DNA of 64,000 nt, taken from contig CALHBF010000018.1 of the NCBI GenBank assembly GCA_937931205.1, forward strand, positions 124,001 through 188,000, given 5' to 3'. The DNA comes from an uncultured Bacteriovoracaceae bacterium. Lineage in GTDB: Bacteria > Bdellovibrionota > Bacteriovoracia > Bacteriovoracales > Bacteriovoracaceae. Made by a program: the position numbers and the translations under genes. Below the pieces are notes generated by a model that was not told the DNA's origin, did no database searches, and saw only the letters and a list, made by a program, of their open reading frames with translations. Shown one piece after another: positions 1 to 8,845 of this stretch (its first letter is position 1; each line of letters starts with the position of its first letter).

Positions 1-452
1 GTCATCCACTGGCACTGAATGTCCTTCCCTGGATCGATGTGGAACTGCCAAGTGGACAGTCCAAAGAAGAATGGAAAGCACAGGTTGAGGCCAATAAAAT
101 TCTAGGTAATGCCAGTGAGGATATTAAAATCGACGGAACGTGTGTGCGCGTGGGAGCGCTCAGAAGTCACTCTCAAGGGCTGACGATCAAATTGAAAAAA
201 TCAGCTGATATTAAAACTGTTGAAGAACTGATTCAAGGTGCGAATCCTTGGGTGAAGTTTGTTGCTAATAATAAGGCAGAATCCCTCAAGAGTCTTACGC
301 CTGCTGCAGTCTCAGGAACAATGAATGTGGCCATCGGTCGTGTTCGTAAGATGAGTATGGGCGAAGATTTCATCAATGCTTTCACTGTTGGTGATCAACT
401 CCTATGGGGAGCTGCCGAACCTCTCCGCTGTGTTCTTAAAATGCTTATCTAG
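1..452 (+). CDS. asd: Aspartate-semialdehyde dehydrogenase, C-terminal part (5' end outside window)
   Basis: The frame is open from base 3 through the window edge, so this is the 3' part of a longer gene; the GTG at 39 is internal. The family reduces L-aspartyl-4-phosphate to the semialdehyde with NADPH in lysine, methionine, threonine and diaminopimelate synthesis in the cytoplasm. The fragment aligns by eye with the last third of the long (E. coli-type) Asd. It shows the PWID segment, the NKIL segment, and a [12 protein letters not shown] stretch that carries the substrate-binding Arg and the acid/base His of the family. It ends with the [16 protein letters not shown] motif. The nucleophile Cys lies upstream, outside the window. 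A strong hairpin terminator follows directly. Confidence 0.95.
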   Translation, partial: HPLALNVLPWIDVELPSGQSKEEWKAQVEANKILGNASEDIKIDGTCVRVGALRSHSQGLTIKLKKSADIKTVEELIQGANPWVKFVANNKAESLKSLTPAAVSGTMNVAIGRVRKMSMGEDFINAFTVGDQLLWGAAEPLRCVLKMLI

Positions 453-483
453 AAAATAGGGGAGCGAGCTCCCCTATTTTTTT
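453..483. terminator. Bidirectional hairpin terminator between asd and the HiPIP gene
   Basis: A perfect 12-bp inverted repeat with a CGAG loop starts one base after the asd stop and is followed by a run of seven T. The mirror strand also gives an A/T-flanked hairpin, so it can serve both convergent genes. Its right arm runs into the stop codon and last lysine codons of the minus-strand gene. Confidence 0.9.
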
Positions 484-779
484 ATAGCCGCCCACATTGA
501 ACAGTAGGCTTCCTTATCAACTAAAACGACATCGGCCTTCATCTGCTTTTTCATAAGAGGGAGATTACATTCTCCTAAATCTTTTCCTGCACGTTCTTTA
601 TAGTGAGCACAATTCAAACAATTCTTGTTAGGGAAACTACTTTTTTCTTTGTACTTTAATTTCCCAACTTCAGCATTAAGTACAACAGCCGCAAAACTGT
701 TCGCCACTTGAGCAACATTGGCCATCATCAGCGCCGCTAATCCGAAAAGACCCTTTTTGAGAAAACGTCTGCGCTCCAT
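474..779 (-). CDS. High-potential iron-sulfur protein (HiPIP) with Tat-type signal
   Basis: Small exported electron-transfer protein of 101 residues. Residues 3-9 are RRRFLKK followed by a hydrophobic stretch to about residue 31, which fits a twin-arginine signal; HiPIPs are exported folded with their cluster. The four cluster ligands are visible as Cys54, Cys57, Cys71 and Cys93, in the CxxC...C...C order of the HiPIP family with YCSMW near the C-terminus. HiPIPs hold one 4Fe-4S cluster cycling between 3+ and 2+ and donate electrons to oxidases or reaction centres in the periplasm. The start has a strong ribosome site (AAGGAGG) just upstream. The partner oxidase is not in the window. Confidence 0.93.
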   Translation of the reverse strand: MERRRFLKKGLFGLAALMMANVAQVANSFAAVVLNAEVGKLKYKEKSSFPNKNCLNCAHYKERAGKDLGECNLPLMKKQMKADVVLVDKEAYCSMWAAIKK

Positions 780-848
780 AAGGCCTCCTTATTTGGTTGT
801 GCCTTGAAAATATTTTAATCAACTATTTGCTCCAACTCCAATCACTTG

Positions 849-868
849 TCTCGATAGAGGGATCGAGA
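849..868. promoter_or_regulatory. Small perfect dyad in the divergent HiPIP/BspA intergenic region
   Basis: A 7-bp perfect inverted repeat (TCTCGAT, 6-base spacer, ATCGAGA) sits in the 223-base region between two divergent genes. It could be an operator or a leader hairpin. The rest of the gap is AT-rich, with a short AAGAC/GTCTT hairpin plus T-run at about 969-988 just before the surface-protein gene. No regulator can be named. Confidence 0.3.
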
Positions 869-1002
869 ATACCTATTAAGATAAATTAACCTTTATTTTT
901 GCCAAGTTTGATTCGGTAAGTATCCTAAATTTAATAGATCCACCCTTCATATCCATTTCCACTCCGTTAAGACGAACGAGTCTTTTTTCCGAAATACTCC
1001 AT

Positions 1003-3150
1003 ATGAAAATACTCATTTTGCTGCTTTTGATTTACTCTTGTTCAAACGATAAACAAAAGTTTCATTTCAATCAAATAACCTCTACACCCGCAACAGATAA
1101 CTCAACCCCAAATCTACCCACGACTAATCCTTTTATTATGAGCTGGGAAATCCCTCTTGGTAATTTAACTCTGACTCTTCCTGTTCATGGGCTATACACC
1201 TATGACTTCACCGTTGACTGGGGCGATGGTACGCCAGCTGAAACCTTTACCAATACTGATTTAAATATCACTCACATTTACACAACTGCTGGCCGCTACG
1301 ATGTCAGTATAAGTGGAGACTTTCCTTATATGGGTGGCTGGAATAGCTGTGCGGGAGATAACAGACTAGTGGATGTCAAACAATGGGGAAGCATTCAGTG
1401 GCTTAACATGAGAAGAATGTTTTGTGAGGCTGGGAGAGTTAACTTTTCAGCAACCGATGCTCCCGATCTTTCACAAGTCGATGACATGCATGAGTTTCTT
1501 AAAGGTGCTCTTCTCTTTAATTCCAGTATTAATCACTGGAATGTCTCCAATGTACAAGACTTCTCCGGTTTTTTTCATGAAGCAACAATCTTTAATCAAC
1601 CTCTAAACAACTGGAATATGAGTAACGCCCGTTACCTTGATCGTATGTTTCGTACTGCTGAGATGTTTAATCAAAATATCAATAACTGGAACATCCCACA
1701 GGCGACCTCCATGAATGAAATGTTTCGTTCAGCCTTCAGTTTCGATCAACCAATAGGGAACTGGAATGTTTCTCAAGTCACATCGATGAGTGGTACTTTT
1801 TATAGTGCCTACAAATTTAAGCAAGATATCAGCAGCTGGAATGTCGGCAATGTCGTGAGTATGTTTCAGATGTTTAAAAATGCCTACCGTTTCAATTCAC
1901 CCTTGAACAACTGGGATGTCTCTTCTGTCCAAGACTTTAGCGAAATGTTCTCTCGAGCGATCTCTTTTGATCGCCCCTTAAATAACTGGGTTTTGTCTTC
2001 CGCAAATAATTTAACTTTGATGTTTGAAAAAGCGTGGAGCATGACCCAAGATCTTAGTTGCTGGAATCTTCCTCTTCCTTACACTTATTCAAACTTTGCA
2101 GATGATAAAAATCCTGCTTTTACGCTTCCTAATTTTGGAGGAGTAGCGAGTGGAAGTTGTGTGGTTCTAGGAGTTGTTCCCGCTCCCGTTATCACTGACC
2201 CCAATGCTTTTGTGAGTACCTGGAAAACCACAGGATCAAATCAGACAATCGATATCCCTCTTTCTTCCTGGTATGACGATTATCAATTTGAAATTGACTG
2301 GGGAGACGGAATAAGTGAGAGCATCAATATCTCAACTCATGCTCCTTTGACTCACACGTATACGAACCCTGGTTATTATCATGTTACTATTTCCAACATT
2401 GTGGATTTTCCTGGCCTTTCTTACTCTAGCTGTAGCAGAAACAATTTCCCTGAAAATGATTCTCGAGCACAATTGGTTGCTTTAAATCAATGGGGAAGTA
2501 ATCAATGGCAAATCCTTGATCGCGCCTTTTGTGGTGCAAGCAACTTAGAAACCATGCCAACTATTGCTCCTAATCTGTCTTCTGTAACAAGTCTCGACTG
2601 GCTCTTTGAAGCAGCAATTAAAATGAATGGAAATTTCAATAACTGGGACGTAAGTAATATCTATTCAATGGCAGGGACATTTTCTTATACCCATAGCTTT
2701 AATAGTCCTTTGAATAATTGGAACACTTCAAATGTTTATTCTATGTCTAGCATCTTTCAGCATGCTCATGTATTCAATCAAGACCTCAGCTCATGGGATA
2801 CCTCTAATGTTCAAAGTATGGATTATAGTTTCTACTACTCGATCGACTTTAACCAATCGCTAAACAACTGGGATACCTCAAGCCTTAATAATGCTGAGTC
2901 AATGTTTTATCATGCCATTACTTTTAATCAACCTCTAAGCAACTGGGTCACTACTTCCATGAGCAATATCACCGCCATGTTTTATAATGCTCACAATTTT
3001 AACCAGAATCTGTCGTGTTGGAATGTGCTTCAATTTGCTACAGAACCTTATGATAGTTTTTATGACGAATATACCTTCGGAAATAATAGACCTGAATTGG
3101 TGAAACCAATCTGGGGTACTGATGGATCAGGTGGAACTTGTAGTATTTAA
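1003..3150 (+). CDS. BspA-family surface lipoprotein with two PKD-like and DUF285 repeat blocks
   Basis: A 715-residue exported protein. A short hydrophobic leader ends in a lipobox with Cys13, so it is probably a lipoprotein. It is built as a tandem duplication. Each half starts with a PKD-like beta-sandwich (about 45-105 and 405-470, with VDWGDGTP and IDWGDG motifs and a THxYT segment), followed by 25-residue DUF285/BspA repeats of the form FNxPLNNWxxSxVxxMxxMF (about 130-365 and 490-700). Each half closes with LSCWN. Such repeats form leucine-rich-type solenoids in surface adhesins of Bacteroidetes, Mycoplasma and others. A role in attachment is inference. I see no clear ribosome site before the ATG, so the exact start is less certain. 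It is monocistronic, with only 3 bases to the convergent gene. Confidence 0.85.
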   Translation: MKILILLLLIYSCSNDKQKFHFNQITSTPATDNSTPNLPTTNPFIMSWEIPLGNLTLTLPVHGLYTYDFTVDWGDGTPAETFTNTDLNITHIYTTAGRYDVSISGDFPYMGGWNSCAGDNRLVDVKQWGSIQWLNMRRMFCEAGRVNFSATDAPDLSQVDDMHEFLKGALLFNSSINHWNVSNVQDFSGFFHEATIFNQPLNNWNMSNARYLDRMFRTAEMFNQNINNWNIPQATSMNEMFRSAFSFDQPIGNWNVSQVTSMSGTFYSAYKFKQDISSWNVGNVVSMFQMFKNAYRFNSPLNNWDVSSVQDFSEMFSRAISFDRPLNNWVLSSANNLTLMFEKAWSMTQDLSCWNLPLPYTYSNFADDKNPAFTLPNFGGVASGSCVVLGVVPAPVITDPNAFVSTWKTTGSNQTIDIPLSSWYDDYQFEIDWGDGISESINISTHAPLTHTYTNPGYYHVTISNIVDFPGLSYSSCSRNNFPENDSRAQLVALNQWGSNQWQILDRAFCGASNLETMPTIAPNLSSVTSLDWLFEAAIKMNGNFNNWDVSNIYSMAGTFSYTHSFNSPLNNWNTSNVYSMSSIFQHAHVFNQDLSSWDTSNVQSMDYSFYYSIDFNQSLNNWDTSSLNNAESMFYHAITFNQPLSNWVTTSMSNITAMFYNAHNFNQNLSCWNVLQFATEPYDSFYDEYTFGNNRPELVKPIWGTDGSGGTCSI
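1500..3010 (+). repeat. In-frame DUF285 repeat tracts within the surface lipoprotein gene
   Basis: Two blocks (about 1500-2070 and 2610-3010) of diverged repeats of about 75 bases encode the NNWxxS unit. They are protein-coding repeats, not CRISPR: there are no conserved direct repeats with unique spacers, and the frame is open throughout. Such tracts can change copy number by recombination. Confidence 0.75.
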
Positions 3151-3153
3151 GAA

Positions 3154-4026
3154 CTAAAAGGGGAGAGTAAACGAAAGGGGGCTTAAGTATAATTGCCCCA
3201 TTTTATCTCCTTTCACGTAACGAGAGACGAGCATCACAGAAGGTGTCCAATACTCAAAAATTCTTAGACCAGCAATAAACTGATGTCGATTATCACGAAG
3301 ATCCCACCACATACTGCGTTTTTGATCAATGAATTGGTACTTGGCCGAAAAGGCAAAGGATTTGTTCGCACTAAAAATGAGTCCTGCCTCATAAGCATAT
3401 TCATAAAAGGCCTGTGAGTTATAGCTGGAAATTCCTGTTTGGAAATTTAAAAAGGTGGCCAAGGGTAAGATGAAATGAATTCCGGAAGAAAAGTAACGAA
3501 AATTTCCATGAATTTTTGGCCCAAATTTATCATCTTGAATAGGTGAACCAACAGCATTGTGAATTTGTCGGTATAAGTTAACAATTCCGTGATTTCCTAA
3601 ATCCACATATCCGCCACCGATCGTAAATTTAATGGCAGGAGAGTTGCTACGCAGATTTTTATAGTGGGTATAAGAAAGAAATAATGAGGTATTTAATTCT
3701 TCACCGTGAATACCAAGTATATTGTCTAAAGGAAGTTGGTCATTTCGTGTCTTCAGTATGGGCTGAATATAGGCGCCCTTAAAGCTAAGCTTGGCACTGA
3801 AATGTCTCGTGACCCAAAGAAGATTGGCCTTAGCACCACCTGTGATCAACTTGTCTGTTTTGCCAAAATAATCATTAAACTCATGAAATTGAAGTCCAGG
3901 CAGGGCCAGTGATGTGGCATCAGAATCACCAGGAAGTGCATGCGGAGTAACAGCAATGCTTTCACCCAGAATACGGGCGTAAAGATCAGGAGAAAATGTT
4001 AACAAAAACCAAAATATTAAGCTCAC
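3154..4026 (-). CDS. Putative outer-membrane beta-barrel protein, unknown function
   Basis: A 290-residue protein that begins with a hydrophobic leader (about residues 2-17). It continues as alternating hydrophobic and aromatic strands with many Tyr, Phe, Gly and Asn, and ends in Leu-Pro-Phe; a terminal Phe is the usual C-terminal signal of barrel proteins for BAM insertion. This points to an outer-membrane barrel of roughly 10-12 strands, but I do not recognise the family. The frame starts with GTG at 4026; an out-of-frame ATG lies 4 bases upstream. It is convergent with the surface lipoprotein gene, with a 3-base gap. Function unknown. Confidence 0.65.
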   Translation of the reverse strand: MSLIFWFLLTFSPDLYARILGESIAVTPHALPGDSDATSLALPGLQFHEFNDYFGKTDKLITGGAKANLLWVTRHFSAKLSFKGAYIQPILKTRNDQLPLDNILGIHGEELNTSLFLSYTHYKNLRSNSPAIKFTIGGGYVDLGNHGIVNLYRQIHNAVGSPIQDDKFGPKIHGNFRYFSSGIHFILPLATFLNFQTGISSYNSQAFYEYAYEAGLIFSANKSFAFSAKYQFIDQKRSMWWDLRDNRHQFIAGLRIFEYWTPSVMLVSRYVKGDKMGQLYLSPLSFTLPF

Positions 4027-4120
4027 TCATTAACAAGCTATCAGATTTAAGTCATTTCTCTAATAAGGGAAAATAAGTCACAATTAAGAGGGGAAATATC
4101 CATTAAAACCTGAGGTATTT

Positions 4121-4687
4121 ATGAGGTTATTTGTTGCTATTGGTGCTCAAAACTTGAATTTTTCACCGGCAGATCAATTAAAAAAGCTCAAAATCAATCT
4201 TGCTAAAAAAGAACTCGATTTTAAGTTTGTTCCCGAGACAAATCTCCATATAACTCTGAACTTTTTGGGTGAAATCATACCAGAGAAAATGCCACTCATT
4301 ATCAGTGAGCTTGAAGACTTGGTTCATCATCATGAACCGTTTGAATTGAAACTTTCTGAGCTTTCAGCATTTCCTGAAAAGCATCATGGCCGGGTTATGT
4401 GGATTGGTGTGCAGAATTCCATAAAACTCAGGGGTCTTCAGGCCGAATGCGAAGAAAAGTTAAGAGGTCTGGGTTTGGAGATCGAGGCCCGAGATTTTAG
4501 ACCTCATCTGACGGTGGCACGGATTAGAAGCCCCAGAAACCTGAGCGATGCTTTATCCCCATATCAGGGCCACAAATTTGGGGTTTTAAAGGTCGGAAGT
4601 GTGGAAGTCTATGAAAGTGTCTTAGGTGGGGCTTTTCCAGTGTATAAGAAGCTTTGGACTGGCGCCTTGAGTCATATTGCACGATAA
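4121..4687 (+). CDS. thpR: RNA 2',3'-cyclic phosphodiesterase (LigT/ThpR, 2H family)
   Basis: A 188-residue cytoplasmic enzyme, the usual length for ThpR. The two catalytic HxTx motifs of the 2H phosphoesterase fold are present as HITL (43-46) and HLTV (129-132). The start MRLFVAIG and the NFLGE segment after the first motif are typical of the family. The reaction is hydrolysis of RNA 2',3'-cyclic phosphate ends to 2'-phosphate; the family was first described as a tRNA 2'-5' ligase. A TGAGG ribosome site precedes the ATG. The gene appears monocistronic. A perfect 9-bp hairpin overlaps its stop codon. Confidence 0.92.
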   Translation: MRLFVAIGAQNLNFSPADQLKKLKINLAKKELDFKFVPETNLHITLNFLGEIIPEKMPLIISELEDLVHHHEPFELKLSELSAFPEKHHGRVMWIGVQNSIKLRGLQAECEEKLRGLGLEIEARDFRPHLTVARIRSPRNLSDALSPYQGHKFGVLKVGSVEVYESVLGGAFPVYKKLWTGALSHIAR

Positions 4688-4702
4688 TCTTTCTTATCGT
4701 GC
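4679..4702 (+). other. Perfect hairpin overlapping the thpR stop codon
   Basis: GCACGATAA, a 6-base loop and TTATCGTGC form a perfect 9-bp stem that contains the TAA stop of thpR. No U-run follows, so it is not a classical terminator. It may protect the 3' end of the mRNA or work as a weak terminator. Confidence 0.45.
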
Positions 4703-4839
4703 ACCGCATTACGACAACATCTAACGTTTCCACCAGTTAGAACAAGTCCCCTTAATAGGCAAATAAATGACCTGTACTGGGTACTGGAGTTAATTATTGA
4801 TGAATTTGATGGATGTGGAAATATGCGGAGAAAAAGAAT

Positions 4840-4871
4840 AATTTGTACGCCCTCGTCTAGGCGTACAAATT
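4840..4871 (-). terminator. Terminator of the small minus-strand gene at 4.9-5.2 kb
   Basis: A perfect 12-bp inverted repeat (AATTTGTACGCC / GGCGTACAAATT) with an 8-base loop. Read on the minus strand it is followed by TATTCTTTTT, a good U-rich tail. It lies 13 bases after the stop of the minus-strand gene. The rest of the 196-base gap to thpR shows nothing I can name. Confidence 0.75.
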
Positions 4872-4883
4872 AAAAGATAAAAA

Positions 4884-5228
4884 TTAAGCGGCTTCTGAGA
4901 TTTGAGGCGGCAATACTTCATTGATAAGCTGGTCAATAACAGCTTCATCAAGGCCATCATACTTGGCTGAACTATAGATCATCCTAAGCTTTGAATTCAA
5001 AGTCCCTAGGTTAACCGTAGTCTTGTGATTTTCCTCTGACTCTAGCAAAGCTTCGTGAATAAGATCACGGTACTGAGCTACAAGTGAATCATGAAATTTC
5101 TCTAGATTTTTAGCATTCAAGTGGGCCTCCCTTATACGTGCTACGTGAATTGCGTGCCTATCCTGAAAATACTTGTCGGAAGCAGTCTGGTAATTCTTTA
5201 GAAAAAACAGAATTATTCTCAAGATCAA
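4884..5228 (-). CDS. Hypothetical protein, helical, start uncertain
   Basis: An open frame of up to 114 residues, rich in charged helices (many Glu, Lys, His, Asn), ending in Ser-Glu-Ala-Ala. I do not recognise a family. The longest form starts with TTG and gives a hydrophobic N-terminus (ILRIILFFL), but no clear ribosome site precedes it, so the true start may be internal. Its dedicated terminator at 4840-4871 and its position divergent from moxR support a real gene. No membrane segment is seen beyond the doubtful N-terminus. Function unknown. Confidence 0.5.
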   Translation of the reverse strand: MILRIILFFLKNYQTASDKYFQDRHAIHVARIREAHLNAKNLEKFHDSLVAQYRDLIHEALLESEENHKTTVNLGTLNSKLRMIYSSAKYDGLDEAVIDQLINEVLPPQISEAA

Positions 5229-5277
5229 TAAATAATACTTAGTAGGAGGGTACCTAAGTTCATGTTAACATTTAGGA

Positions 5278-6195
5278 ATGATTAAAATAAATGACTTCAT
5301 AAAAACGGCCAATGATTTCCTTCCTGCTAATGAGTCTAACTTTAAGTTAGGCCTTATATCTATCCTTCTTAATCGAAGTCTTTTGATTGAAGATGTCCCT
5401 GGTATGGGGAAAACCACTTTTGTGAAATTCTTTGCCAAGACTTGTGGGTTAAGCTTTCAGCGTGTGCAGTTCACCAGCGATTTACTGCCGTCTGATATTT
5501 TGGGAGTCAGTATCTTTCAAAAAGAAAGCTCCGAATTTATCTTTAAAAAAGGACCGATATTTTCAGAGCTTATTTTGGCGGATGAACTTAATAGGGGGAC
5601 TCCTAAAGTGCAAAGTGCCTTGCTTGAAGCTCTTGAGGAGAAACAGGTGAGTATTGATGGAAAGTCCTATCCCCTACCTGAAAGATTTTGTCTGATGGCC
5701 ACTCAGAACCCAAGAGGGCAGTTCGGTACCTATCCCCTGCCAGAATCTCAGCTTGATCGTTTTCTTTTTAAAATTTCGATGGGAAAACTCACTCGTGAAA
5801 ATGAGATGCAGATGCTGCTTGAAGAAGGCCGCAGTGAAAAGCTGCTTGCGCTAGAAAAGCTGGTCACTCATGAGCATTTAAATGAGTGGTCCCAAGGAAT
5901 AAAAAAGATTCAAACTTCTCAGAATATTCTGGAATATATTTTGGATTTAGTTGAAAAAACGAGAAGCACTTCTGACGTTAGTGCTTTAAGTCCCAGAGCA
6001 ACCAGAGATCTTTTAGACGCCTCTCGTGCGCACGCTTTTATCGTCGGCCGAACATTCCTTATTCCTGATGATGTTCAGTTTGTTTTTCCATACCTGGCAG
6101 GTCACCGACTTTTTAATACTCAGTCTTATGCTCAGGCCTTTGAATTCGCTCGTGCTCGTGAGATTTTACAAGAAGTGCCTGTGAGACCCAAATAA
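5278..6195 (+). CDS. MoxR-family AAA+ ATPase
   Basis: A 305-residue AAA+ ATPase of the MoxR class, full length. Walker A is EDVPGMGKTT (38-47) and Walker B is LILADE (98-103), followed by LNRGTPKVQSALLEALEE, the MoxR signature. The sensor segment is MATQNP (140-145). MoxR proteins act as chaperones or remodellers, normally beside DUF58, von Willebrand A and transglutaminase proteins. Here it is the first gene of a compact operon with DUF58 (2-base gap) and a transglutaminase (6-base overlap). No vWA gene follows, so this is the short MoxR-DUF58-TgpA arrangement. The AGGA before the ATG is unusually close, so initiation may be weak or leaderless. Confidence 0.93.
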   Translation: MIKINDFIKTANDFLPANESNFKLGLISILLNRSLLIEDVPGMGKTTFVKFFAKTCGLSFQRVQFTSDLLPSDILGVSIFQKESSEFIFKKGPIFSELILADELNRGTPKVQSALLEALEEKQVSIDGKSYPLPERFCLMATQNPRGQFGTYPLPESQLDRFLFKISMGKLTRENEMQMLLEEGRSEKLLALEKLVTHEHLNEWSQGIKKIQTSQNILEYILDLVEKTRSTSDVSALSPRATRDLLDASRAHAFIVGRTFLIPDDVQFVFPYLAGHRLFNTQSYAQAFEFARAREILQEVPVRPK

Positions 6196-6197
6196 TC

Positions 6198-7040
6198 ATG
6201 AGAAAACTGTTCTTAAGTCCCACCAGACTTGGCCGGTACTTGTTAGGATTAAACTTTCTTATTTTTATTTTGGCGATCAGCTATTCCAATAATCTACTGC
6301 TGCTTTTCTCGCTTTTTCTCATAGGGCAGACGATCTACTGGTATATTGAGACAGTTCGTTTTCATCATCAGTCTCTAGGACGACTGGAAATTCCTCCTGT
6401 CTATTCTGGAGAAACAACTTATCTCAAACTCCAAACGGGGCAGAAAAAAATTGAATCCATCAGAGTCATCATTGATAATAAAAAATACTCTTTGCAAATA
6501 AACTCGGCCCTGGAAAATGAAGGGCTGTTTCCTGTAGTGCTCAAACAAAGAGGCAAGCATCTTTTACAAAGAATCTCCTTCTATGATTCGGCCCCCTTTG
6601 GACTTTTTGCTAAAAAACAAAATCAGGAATATCAGCAATCCTTTTTTATCTACCCTCGAATTTGGCCAGGACAATCACTCATTGGCCCTTATCAGAAAGA
6701 ACATCAGACTGGGGCGATAGAGGCCCAAACAATAGGAAATGAGGATTTCTATTCGCTGGATAAGTATCAATCTGAGGACTTCAAAAAAATTAGCTGGAAA
6801 CATTTCGCCCGCATGGAAGAGTTGTATGTCAAAAAAGGAAGTTCACAGGAATCACGCTATCTCGATTTATTTCTCAAAGAAAATATGAGTGAAGACGATA
6901 TCTCCCTGGTAGCAACTCAAGTGTATCTGGCCCATAAGTACCAAATTCTCACAAGCCTTAAAGCACCCGAGGAGTTCATTTCATACGGTCAAGGAGATGC
7001 ACATTTTAGAATATTGATGGAGAAGGTGGCCCAGTGGTAA
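6198..7040 (+). CDS. DUF58 membrane protein of the MoxR operon
   Basis: A 280-residue protein with two N-terminal membrane segments (about 14-30 and 32-50) and then a cytoplasmic part. The DUF58 core is seen at 181-210 as NEDFYSLDKYQSEDFKKISW and the following FARMEELYVK; it corresponds to the family motif in which Tyr, Asp, Ile-x-Trp and Ala-Arg are conserved. DUF58 proteins are linked with MoxR ATPases, probably as substrate or adaptor. The gene starts 2 bases after moxR and its end overlaps the next start by 6 bases, which indicates translational coupling. Specific function unknown. Confidence 0.88.
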   Translation: MRKLFLSPTRLGRYLLGLNFLIFILAISYSNNLLLLFSLFLIGQTIYWYIETVRFHHQSLGRLEIPPVYSGETTYLKLQTGQKKIESIRVIIDNKKYSLQINSALENEGLFPVVLKQRGKHLLQRISFYDSAPFGLFAKKQNQEYQQSFFIYPRIWPGQSLIGPYQKEHQTGAIEAQTIGNEDFYSLDKYQSEDFKKISWKHFARMEELYVKKGSSQESRYLDLFLKENMSEDDISLVATQVYLAHKYQILTSLKAPEEFISYGQGDAHFRILMEKVAQW

Positions 7041-8845
7041 GACTTCCCTATTATCTCATCATCATTGTTTTCACCATGCTTTTGCGGGAATTTATGAGTT
7101 CTGCCAGTGTTGTGCTGGTAGTGCTTGCAGCGGTGACGCTTTTTTATCGAGAGCCTCTGCAAAAGTGGATCATCAATACTCTTTGTCTTCTCATTTTTGC
7201 TTTTTATTTTATTTCCTATGGAAAAATCATTACTCCTGAAATAGGAATTAACTTCTTACTCAATGTTGTCATTCTCAAAGCTTTGGAAATTAGAAAATAT
7301 CGAGATGAAGTGATGCTCATCTTCGGGCTTATTCTTCTCACGGCCGCAGGAGCACTTTTTGATAAAACCTTAATCTATCTTTTATTCTTTATTGCGAGCT
7401 TCATAACCCTTATTCATTATGTATTTAAATTAAATGACAGGCCCTTATTTAAAAAGCAGAACATCGGAACTTATCTATCCATCAGTATTTTTATGGGGAC
7501 TTTGTTCTTCATTCTGCCGCGAGTACAAAACCCCATCCCCTTCTCACTTTCAGGGGCCAATGAGGGAGAGATCGGCTATCGTCCGGATGCTGATATTTCA
7601 CAAATTGAGAAATTAAGTGAAAATGATGCCAAAGTTTTTTGGGTTAAAATCAATCAGGTTCTTCCTAGAGAAGAGCTGTACTGGCGAGGCAATGTCATTT
7701 CATCGACCGACGGCTGGAACTGGAAGCAGGGAAACACTGATCAAGGTCTGATTCGTATTGAAAATATCGTTCTACCTCAAAAAGATGAATACCGACTTTT
7801 CATCAAATCTCCTTATCTTTTTTATCTCGATAGCCCATCCCTGCTGGAAGTGAATAAAATTACTTATTCATCAGATGACTCCTATAGTTTTCCCTCTCAT
7901 TTTGTCCGCAGTGCCAATCGATACTTCATCCAGAAAGTTTCAAACGAAATGAAGGCAGAAGGCCTGCAAGAACTGGAAACTAATCTTCCTCCTGCAACTA
8001 TTGCTTTTATCAAACAAACTTTTCAAAACAATAGTCCCCAAGCAGTTATTCGAGACTATGAATTATTCGTTAAGAATGAAAAATTTAGTTATTCATGGAA
8101 TCCAGGAAAGGTCAGAAACTTAGAAGAATTCTTTGAAAAGAAGCGAGGGTTTTGCACTCACTATGCTTCAAGTCTTGCTCTTATTTTAAGAGTTAAGGGC
8201 ATCCCTGCACGGCTTATTTCAGGCTTTCAAGGGGGGCGTTTTAATTCCTACGGAGAGTTTTATGAAATCTCTCAAAACGATGCCCATGCATGGGTCGAAT
8301 ATTTTGAAGATGGTTTATGGAAACGAGTAGATCCGACTTCCTTCATTGCACCCGAGCGTATTCAATTAGACTATCAGGAAGTGGCCAAAAATAATTTTGT
8401 GATTCCCACATTAGCGGCCCAAACAGGAAGTGGCTTTTTGAGCAACTTCAAAATGTTTTTAGGTCAGTGGGATTTTGAGTTTTATCAATTTATGGATCAG
8501 TGGGATGCCACTGAACAAAATGGCCTTCTCTCACTCCTTAAAATTAAAAAAATCTACCTTTATCTTTTTAGCTTTCTTAGTTTGATCACTTTTACCGCCT
8601 TATTGTTCTTAAGAACAACATCCAATCGGCGCCAGCTTCTGTGGGAATCATACTTAAAGTTTTTACAAAAACAGGGAATTCAATATCAGGGAAACTTTAC
8701 TGAATTAGAAAAACAAATTTTTAGGAGTACGTGGGAGCGAAAAGAAGAAGCAAAAAAGATCGCTGATCATTTTCAAGAGCTATTTTATGGCAATCAAAAT
8801 AAAGAAAAAGAGATCCGACAGCTACTTAAGAAGATTAATCGATAA
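7034..8845 (+). CDS. TgpA-like membrane transglutaminase/protease
   Basis: A 603-residue membrane protein. The first 170 residues hold about five membrane segments (DUF3488/TgpA-type), then an extracytoplasmic transglutaminase-like domain with the catalytic triad Cys374 (RGFCTHYASS), His418 (DAHAWVEY) and Asp433 (RVDPTS), then another membrane segment near 505-525 and a charged cytoplasmic tail of about 75 residues. TgpA-type proteins pair with MoxR and DUF58; the P. aeruginosa member is essential and periplasm-facing. The GTG start overlaps the DUF58 stop, with GAGAAGG upstream. The 3' end overlaps the convergent small gene by 11 bases. Substrate unknown. Confidence 0.9.
   Translation: MVRLPYYLIIIVFTMLLREFMSSASVVLVVLAAVTLFYREPLQKWIINTLCLLIFAFYFISYGKIITPEIGINFLLNVVILKALEIRKYRDEVMLIFGLILLTAAGALFDKTLIYLLFFIASFITLIHYVFKLNDRPLFKKQNIGTYLSISIFMGTLFFILPRVQNPIPFSLSGANEGEIGYRPDADISQIEKLSENDAKVFWVKINQVLPREELYWRGNVISSTDGWNWKQGNTDQGLIRIENIVLPQKDEYRLFIKSPYLFYLDSPSLLEVNKITYSSDDSYSFPSHFVRSANRYFIQKVSNEMKAEGLQELETNLPPATIAFIKQTFQNNSPQAVIRDYELFVKNEKFSYSWNPGKVRNLEEFFEKKRGFCTHYASSLALILRVKGIPARLISGFQGGRFNSYGEFYEISQNDAHAWVEYFEDGLWKRVDPTSFIAPERIQLDYQEVAKNNFVIPTLAAQTGSGFLSNFKMFLGQWDFEFYQFMDQWDATEQNGLLSLLKIKKIYLYLFSFLSLITFTALLFLRTTSNRRQLLWESYLKFLQKQGIQYQGNFTELEKQIFRSTWERKEEAKKIADHFQELFYGNQNKEKEIRQLLKKINR

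Noticed and set aside
1500..3010. Repeats considered as a CRISPR array
   Set aside because: The repeats are diverged, in frame and code for DUF285 units; no unique spacers.
4688..4883. Gap between thpR and the next gene checked for tRNA
   Set aside because: No cloverleaf or T-loop-like motif seen; only the terminator of the minus-strand gene.
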